Source of the DNA: Hysterium pulicare CBS 123377 | Taxonomy: Eukaryota; Ascomycota; Dothideomycetes; Hysteriales; Hysteriaceae | Direction: 5' to 3' | DNA: 25,633 bases | Assembly: GCA_000467715.1 (NCBI GenBank) | Contig: AJFK01000056.1 | Coordinates: 1 to 25,633 of the forward strand | In this document: positions 19,675 to 25,633 of the stretch, piece by piece | Layout: the number at the start of each line of letters is the position of its first letter | Position numbering within the stretch: the first letter of the stretch is position 1 | Notes under the pieces: generated by a model | Databases searched by the model: none | What the model was told of the DNA's origin: nothing | Seen by the model: only the letters and a program-made list of their open reading frames with translations | Program-made: the position numbers and the translations under genes

Positions 19675-21530
19675 TCACACTCCTCCATTGTGCCCCCTCC
19701 CGCCTCGGAAGACTTCTCTGCCTCCTCTTACTCCCCTAATAGCTCCGCTGCTCCTTCCCCGCCCACTTTCACTCTCCATCCACACCACAGGCTTCCTCTC
19801 CAACCGTCCGTTTTGACGGAGTTGAAACCCTCGTGAGTTCACCAACTGTGCCGCAGTTTGGCCGGCATTGTTCCTCGCCCCTAGATTCGCACCTCTTGCC
19901 AACAAAACCTCCACGATCTCTTCATTGATAGATGAGAAGTTATTACCAGAAAGTGCTCGTAAAAGGGGTGTCGCCCCTGTGCTGTCTATTGCCTCTAAGC
20001 CCGCGCCATAATCTAGCAAAATGCTCACGATGTCTGACGACATCGATGGTCCTATTTGTACCGCCCAGTGCAATGGAGTCTCGTCACTGACTACTCTAGA
20101 ATTTGATAACTGGTTACAATCTTCGATGTAGGCCAAGTAGTTGTCCCCGGTGCGCGAGTGTCTTTGCGGTCCGCTTGTCGCAGTAGAATGTATATCTGCA
20201 CCGTTCGCTAACATCAGACGGACTAGACCTGCATTGCAGCTGTCGACAGCCCTGTGCAGAGGCGTCCAGCCGAGTACAGTCTTAGCATTAACGTTTGCTC
20301 CGTGCTGAAGGAGGAATCGGGCCACATCAAGCTGTCGCGGGGCAGGACGTCCAGCGCAGAACAGGAGTGCCGTCCAGCCTGAAGCGGTCGTCTCATCAAC
20401 GATGGCGCCTTGATGCAGTAAGAGCTCCATTACTTCAAGAGCTCCCGAAATGCTTGCCGCGTGAAGCGGAGTTTCGGCGTTGTTGTTTCTCGTAGTTAAG
20501 CTTGCTCCATTCTGCAGAAGCAGGTTGGCAGCGACAGCTTGGCGTGTGCAATGCAGCGGAGTATTCCCAACATCGTCCAGAATATTCACGCTTGCGCCAG
20601 CGATAATGAATGCCTGCAGTAGTTCCGAGACGTCCGCGGTATGAGCCGAAAGAACGAAGATCGGCGTTTGCCCTCGCCAGTCAACTGCATTAAGATCGGT
20701 TCCCATGTCAAGAAGAAAGTTTATCAATTCCGTTGGCATACGAAGAGCTCCCAGAGCGCAAGATTGTTCCGAAGAGTGACACAGTTCCAAAGCACGAGAC
20801 TGTTCCAAAGCGTGATGTAATGGCGTCCGTGACTTGTTCAGATCTTTTACGTTCACGTTGGCTCCAGCTTCGACAAGCAATCTGGTAACCTGCAGTCCTC
20901 TGTCCCAGTCCAACTTGGGTTCGGGATCGAGAGGATCCATGGTAACGTCGTTGTCCATGTTGGCTGCCAACAAGGCACATTCGCTTCAGCTGTCTCAGGC
21001 CGCTTTGCATCGCCTCCCACGTAGCCCAATAAAAATTTTATCATCTCGGGAAGCCAGCCCTCGGCCGCCAGTTCCAGGGCTTTCCCGACGACTTGGTCTT
21101 TTGGCTTATCCCCAAATCGGCATTTGGCTCGCTGAAGGATAACACGAACGCTGTCTACGCTGCCGCTTGAAACCCCTGTGAATAACGCTTCGCTTGACAT
21201 TTCGATTCCGTGATCGGCTAACTGTTTCAAAGCTGCTGCAAAGTTGCCACGCGCTGCGTGTGTCAGCGCGTCATCGCCGACGTCGCAATAATTATCCCAA
21301 GCTCTTAAGTGTGGATCAGCGCCTTTTGAAAGGAGAAACTGCACTGCTTCAGCGCTATCGGCTCGAACGGCGAGATGCAAGGGTGTAAAGGCAAGGTGGT
21401 TGCGGGCATTTATATCGTCTCCGGAGTCCAGGCAGCTTGAGATTTCTGAAACGTTGCCTTTCGAAGCTGCGCTGTGTATTGGCAGGTCAGGTGCAGGCCT
21501 GATATAATCAATTTCGGCGTTCTCCATCAT
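19675..21530 (-). pseudogene. Ankyrin-repeat protein with one frameshift
   Basis: Two overlapping minus-strand frames form one protein of about 620 residues. The first, from the ATG at 21530, holds about five repeats (FTPLHLAVRADSAEAVQFLL). The second, to 19675, holds about ten (NAETPLHAASISGALEVMEL; GWTPLHRAVDSCNAGLVRLM; DETPLHWAVQ). The frame changes near 20970-20985, and no GT-AG intron of suitable length restores it. The C-terminus is Arg/Gly-rich (RGVRGGREVFRGGRGHNGG), resembling an RGG box, which can bind RNA. Ankyrin arrays are protein-binding scaffolds; the partner is unknown. There is no NACHT, HET or kinase domain, so it is a repeat-only protein. If the second half is a separate gene it would start near an ATG at about 20960. 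I favour one gene with a recent frameshift or a sequence error. Confidence 0.7.
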
Positions 21531-23692
21531 GAAACAAGGTAGAACCGGGAGGCTGGAGAGAGTGGAATGTTGGCGAAAGAGATGTGGAGGAAGAAGGATA
21601 ACGAGCGAAGACGTGGCGTACGAAGGTGCTGCGACGCACTAACCCGACATGGAACCAGATCACGTGCAGTCCCGTCAACCTTGGTTTGATAGTAAAACGC
21701 AACAACGTGGAAGTTGTATGGTGAAACGATGTATCTTAGTTCGGGTTTCTTTTGGTTGGGTCGGCTACAAGTTTTTATCGTTACTGTGGACGGCTATTAA
21801 ATGATGAAAGGAGGGACTCTTAGCAGCTAATAACCACTACACCTAAGAACGCCATGTCACGGTACTTTAGTGTTCATGCCGTTGAAGGGACAGATGATCT
21901 CGTCGGTCTTAGTTCTGGGGATGGCCCATCATCCTTGGAATCAGTCGATGTAACGGTAGAGGACGTCCTAGACCTAATGAAAAATTGAAATGCATGGCGG
22001 CATAAGGCGACTTGGAAATGCTGTTCGAGATGTCTGTATAAAAAGAGATCGCTCCAAATGGCTGACGAATCCTCAGAAGAGTCCCGTGTTCCATGATGGT
22101 GAAGGTGAGCTGAGATATGAGAAGCAACCAACTCCAGGCGGTGATGTAGTCGAGTCACTTTATTCGCGTCCATTGGGAATTCATCGCTCTCTTGCACTGA
22201 CGCGGAGTCAATGTGAAAATTGTTCTGGAATGCAAATTTTCTATATTTGAGTCGGCATAACTTTATATCTGGGAAGAAAGCCTACCTCCGAGAAGCTGGG
22301 CCTTTTTCACTCTTTCTACGAAGCTGCATACGGAGAGTGAAATCATTCCCTTTGAAAATTTAAGCTTTTTCTTTGATTATCAAAAAGTCGTCCAATTTAA
22401 AAACCCTCTCGGAATTTAGGAACCGAAGAAGAAAATTTCCTTCCCGGAAAGCTTAAGGCAAGCGTGATATTACCCTCTTACCTAAGTCAATGAGCCACCA
22501 GCAGTATCGCTACACAACGGCCAGTCGAATATGAATGACTTCTCTACGTTTGCTGTGGCGCATTCACGACGAACTAAGCTCCTTCCAATTCCTCTTTTGA
22601 CTAGCGCGTTGTATCTCCAATATATGTAAAATGCCGCCCGGCTCAGCTTCGGCTCACGCTACTCAGTTCGCACCGTCACTACTCAGGTGGCTTTCAACTC
22701 ACGATGGTCTGTCAACTCTACGCAAAAGACAGCTCTAGGAGTGAGCTACCAATCAACCCCAGAACTGGGCCAGTCATCCAATATAGCCCCCAGAAGCTAC
22801 TGCAGCTTGAACTTCCTGAGTCACCGCTGTTCTCTGGTGTTGGCTGGATATCGAAAGCTGCAAGGTAACTCCACCCTGCTTCCTCTCTCCTCCATCTCCT
22901 ATCTCCCACCCTGTTCCTAATGGCAAAGCCTAAGAAAGATTCCACCGAGCGAGCGAAGGAGAAACTTCAAGATCGTAGCCCCTAGGGCGAAAGTAGAAGT
23001 TCTCCATTGCGAGTACACATCCGCAGCACATAGTCTAGTATCAAAGAAGCCTTAAAATGGTTAAGAGGATTGCCTCCATGGAGTCACAGCCGCCCCTTGC
23101 CATCCCTAGAGCAGTTACAGCTGAGAGGGTGTTCCATACGAATCTTGGGACACCCATGAAATGCCTCCCCCCGAGCTGAATGGACAAGGCTGAGGGGTGT
23201 ATGATTACAGAAACATTGAGGTAAGGATCAGGGATGACGTAGTCTTCTATATGCAGACTTACTAAATGAAAGAGCGTATATGATCGAAACGAACTTGGAC
23301 TGCCCAGATGGATACATAGTGGCAACAATTAGAGCTCCAATCCTACCCGTCGTTATAGATATCGGCCACAGCAGCATTTGCGGTAATGATTCCACTGTAG
23401 CAAATGCCGAGAATAAGCACCAAAAAAATATTTCTTAGGTAGGATAGTATTGACTGAAGCGATGTTCACTGCCTTCCGGCCGAGATTCGGACGGGAAAAG
23501 TTCAAGCCGGACGAGTTTCGGGCTAGTTTCGGGAATGCTTACGTCTTATGACTCACAGTAGGCCTTCAAGCATAACCTTCGACGACGCTGTGACTTTTTT
23601 CTTTACTATCCAACTCTGTTGCCGACGCAATACTCTGAAAAGGTCACGCCTTCCACAGTCATCCAACGTCTTTCGCTCGCGATTACGAAGAC
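21531..23692. other. Long intergenic stretch, no gene recognised
   Basis: The left part carries the ankyrin gene promoter. A 44-codon plus-strand ORF begins at 21854 (MSRYFSVHAVEGTDDLVGLS) and an overlapping 107-codon minus-strand ORF covers 21874-22197. Neither has a recognisable domain. From about 22330 to 22440 the DNA is AT-rich. The last 100 bp before 23693 are pyrimidine-rich, fitting the deaminase promoter. Confidence 0.4.
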
Positions 23693-24565
23693 ATGGCTTA
23701 TGAAAATCCCGAACCAGCGCTATCCATTAAGGCTCGACAAGATTTGCGGCAAGACTTGATGCGTGCCCCTGATCCGTCCATATTAGCATTACCCAAACTA
23801 GAACTGCATCTACACATCGAAGGCGCTCTCACGCCCGAACTTCGCTGGACGCTGGCCCAGCGAAATGGCATTACCCTCAAACTAAAGCGCACAGGTGCAG
23901 TATACACCTCGCTTGAGCAATTGAAGGCGTCTTACGAGACCCTACGGCCACAGCCCCGTGACAGCTTTGACGATGTGGACGTGGACTTTACTATCTTCGA
24001 GGCTTACTATCGTGGTTTCGAAGTCTTGGTGACAGAACAGGACTTCTACGACCTCGCTAGGAATTATTTTGAACGTGCAGCAGAGATGAACGTTAGAAAT
24101 TGCGAGCCTTTCTTTGATCCGCAAGGTCATACTGGCCGTGGTGTTTGGTGGGAGACTATGATGGGCAGGACAGGTGGAGAGCGTATTGACCACGGTCTCA
24201 ACGCAGCTGAGAAACCTGAACTCATGCACATGATACTAGAAAAAGGCGTGGAGATGACCATCTGCCCCTGGGCGTACATGCGCGCCGAACCTTTCAACGG
24301 AATATTCTCCCGCATTCGGATATTATACGATGCGGGTATTAGAATCTCAATTGCGAGTGATGATCCTGCTTATATGAATGACTCGTGGATCTTGCACAAT
24401 ATGCTTCTGACAAAGAGGATGTGTAAATTTCAGGATGAGGATATGGCAGCTCTCGTTCGCAACTCGGTTGCAATATGTTGGGCTGATGAAATGATAAAAG
24501 AGGCCATTCTGAAAGAGCTCAAGGCGGTGATACAGAGGTTTAGGGAACGCTCGTTAGGATATTGA
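23693..24565 (+). CDS. Adenosine/adenine deaminase-like protein with internal deletion
   Basis: A single exon of 290 residues. The family start is clear: 'LPKLELHLHIEGALTPELRW' with the metal-binding H-x-H at residues 39-41, then 'NYFERAAEMNVRNCEPFFDP' with 'QGHTGRG'. The later catalytic parts are also present: 'ERIDHGLNAAEKPELM' (His at about 167), 'SIASDDPAYM' (Asp-Asp at 223-224) and 'LVRNSVAICWADE'. Between residues about 157 and 163 the sequence jumps from the 'GVWWETMMG' part to the 'GGERIDHG' part. In relatives roughly 90 residues lie there, including the block with the metal His and the catalytic Glu (H-x-x-E in ADA). The frame is kept, and the length of 290 compares with about 350-380 for the family. 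Without that block deamination is unlikely. The gene is either a pseudogene or a repurposed paralogue. Yeast Aah1-type proteins act in purine salvage. Confidence 0.8.
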   Translation: MAYENPEPALSIKARQDLRQDLMRAPDPSILALPKLELHLHIEGALTPELRWTLAQRNGITLKLKRTGAVYTSLEQLKASYETLRPQPRDSFDDVDVDFTIFEAYYRGFEVLVTEQDFYDLARNYFERAAEMNVRNCEPFFDPQGHTGRGVWWETMMGRTGGERIDHGLNAAEKPELMHMILEKGVEMTICPWAYMRAEPFNGIFSRIRILYDAGIRISIASDDPAYMNDSWILHNMLLTKRMCKFQDEDMAALVRNSVAICWADEMIKEAILKELKAVIQRFRERSLGY

Positions 24566-25385
24566 TATGTTAGAATGATACGCTCAGGAGTGGTAAATGT
24601 TAGAAGTTTCCACACCACAATCTATTCAAACATTTTAGTGTCTAGAGACCGAAACTTGATGCTGGTGTATCGTATCCTCAGTGGATTGTCAGGCCAAGAA
24701 CGTGAACAGCTGAGAAGGATACCCCACGCCCTACACGAAGTTACTAGAAGTTAAGTCAATATAGTACATTCAAGGTTGGCTTGCTGATGAATATCATATC
24801 AGCGCCTACCAGCGCTATTGCGAGTCCGCACCAGACCAGATGGAGCAGTTGCACTCGTCGCGCCATGAGTTTCTCCATTGCGAGGCCGCTCATGGGCCTT
24901 GCTAAGGAGCGAGCCACTAGGTGCAGACATGGTTGGGATGCGATCTCAAAGAACACGGGATACTCGTTACCACATATACTGAGGGTCGACAGCCCATGAA
25001 GTCGGTGATGCTCCCGCAAAGGGGAGCGCCAGATATGGCACCGAGACCGCAGACCATTTGTACGCGCAATCAGCCATCGATCAATGGAAAGGCAATGATC
25101 GCGCATACTCAGGAAGTTCTGAGATAGCTACTATGGAGTACTTCCCAAAATGTGAACAAGAAAGTGTCTACTTCAGTCATCTACCTTACGCTTTCACGCG
25201 AGTACAATTCTTCTGAAAGTGAGTGTTTCTCCAGTTGGCCGAGAAAATCTCTGGCCATGACAAGGTACTTCTCTGTCATAACTAAGATACTAAAGCGATG
25301 ATGATGATGAGAGAGTGCTGCAGATCAGGAATGCAATTTCCTTGGGAAATAGTGGGGAAGCAAAGCTCGTGGGAAGCGGATTTTC
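24566..25385. other. 3' flank, no gene recognised
   Basis: Short overlapping frames occur on both strands between 24756 and 25127, without domains or splice support. A small GAT run occurs at 25297-25310. Nothing else is seen. Confidence 0.4.
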
Positions 25386-25580
25386 TAAAACGGTTGTTAC
25401 AAAGTATGGCAAACCTAATAGAACGAGAGACTCAGGGGTGCGGCGGTTTCGATTGCGATTTATAAATCTCGCAAAGCGTTAGAGAGGAAAAGCCTCTAAG
25501 GGGCAGATACTCTAACACGGGTTTTACAAAGTCTGCAAAACGTAATAGAAAGAACCCTTCTATAAGGCTAAGCTTCTAGT
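25386..25580. repeat. Three imperfect tandem copies of a ~60-bp unit
   Basis: Three diverged copies follow each other, beginning near 25391, 25443 and 25518. Each has a CGG-TT start, then an 'ACAAAGTCTGCAAAACGTAAT'-like core (copies 1 and 3 are closest; copy 2 reads CTCGCAAAGCGTTAG), then AGA-rich sequence ending in AAGG or GGGG. The AT content and the divergence suggest a noncoding repeat family, possibly the edge of a transposon or subtelomeric-type block. Confidence 0.5.
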
Positions 25581-25604
25581 ACATTTTCTATTTACTATAT
25601 ATTT

Positions 25605-25633
25605 TAATAATTACTAGAATTAATAATTACTAG
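25605..25633. repeat. AT-rich tandem repeat with 16-bp period, cut by window end
   Basis: TAATAATTACTAG occurs at 25605-25617 and again at 25621-25633, giving a period of 16 bp. The array probably continues beyond the window. Confidence 0.7.

Noticed and set aside
20970-21030. A 57-nt GT-AG intron bridging the two ankyrin frames
   Set aside because: Its length is a multiple of three, so it cannot change frame, and the donor is weak.
21874-22197. 107-codon minus-strand ORF opposite a 44-codon plus ORF
   Set aside because: His/Ser-rich without domain; neither strand is convincing.
24756-25127. Overlapping ORFs on both strands after the deaminase gene
   Set aside because: No family features; frames on both strands are equally open.
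1-25633. tRNA, rRNA, CRISPR array or intact transposase
   Set aside because: No T-loop-like GTTCRAATC contexts with paired arms, no regular direct repeats with spacers, and no transposase motifs were found by eye.

Overview
This window looks like chromosomal DNA of a filamentous ascomycete (Pezizomycotina). The support is short GT-AG introns of about 45-94 nt with CTAAC/CTGAC-like branch sites, genes on both strands with wide spacing, and fungus-specific families: GH131, RTA1-like, DUF7924-like, and a killer-toxin-like GH18 chitinase beside a LysM protein. No bacterial operons, tRNA, rRNA or CRISPR array were seen.

Layout. A four-exon secreted protein of unknown function lies at 355-1881 (-). 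After an empty stretch come a DUF7924/PD-(D/E)XK-like protein at 3236-4489 (-) and a short single-pass membrane protein at 5187-5537 (+). The 5.6-7.7 kb stretch holds one doubtful ORF and an unrecognised, frame-disrupted minus-strand gene. An intact GH131 beta-glucanase (7760-8717, +) faces an RTA1-like seven-TM gene (8937-9956, -) that carries one in-frame TAG. A Frag1/DRAM/Sfk1 six-TM gene (10423-11543, +) is divergent from it. A short decayed ORF (11808-12106) and a small secreted protein built from at least six tiny exons (12476-about 13466) follow.

The core of the window is a chitin-related pair. A long minus-strand killer-toxin-like chitinase (13967-17709) retains chitin-binding, GH18 and cysteine-rich regions, but about eleven lesions interrupt it. 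A divergent LysM/ChtBD1 protein (18539-19525, +) has no visible start codon. Next are an ankyrin-repeat protein with one frameshift (19675-21530, -) and an adenosine-deaminase-like gene (23693-24565, +) that has lost its central catalytic block without losing frame. The right edge is an AT-rich tandem-repeat tract.

How the parts relate. GH131 (glucan), the chitinase and the LysM protein (chitin) all act on fungal or plant wall polymers outside the cell, so the region reads as a wall-interaction neighbourhood. Lesions are concentrated in some genes (chitinase, ankyrin, RTA1-like, deaminase) while neighbours are clean. This points to local gene decay in an accessory region rather than uniform sequencing error, although error cannot be excluded. 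Several premature stops are TAG where a Trp (TGG) is expected, the base change that RIP (repeat-induced point mutation) produces.
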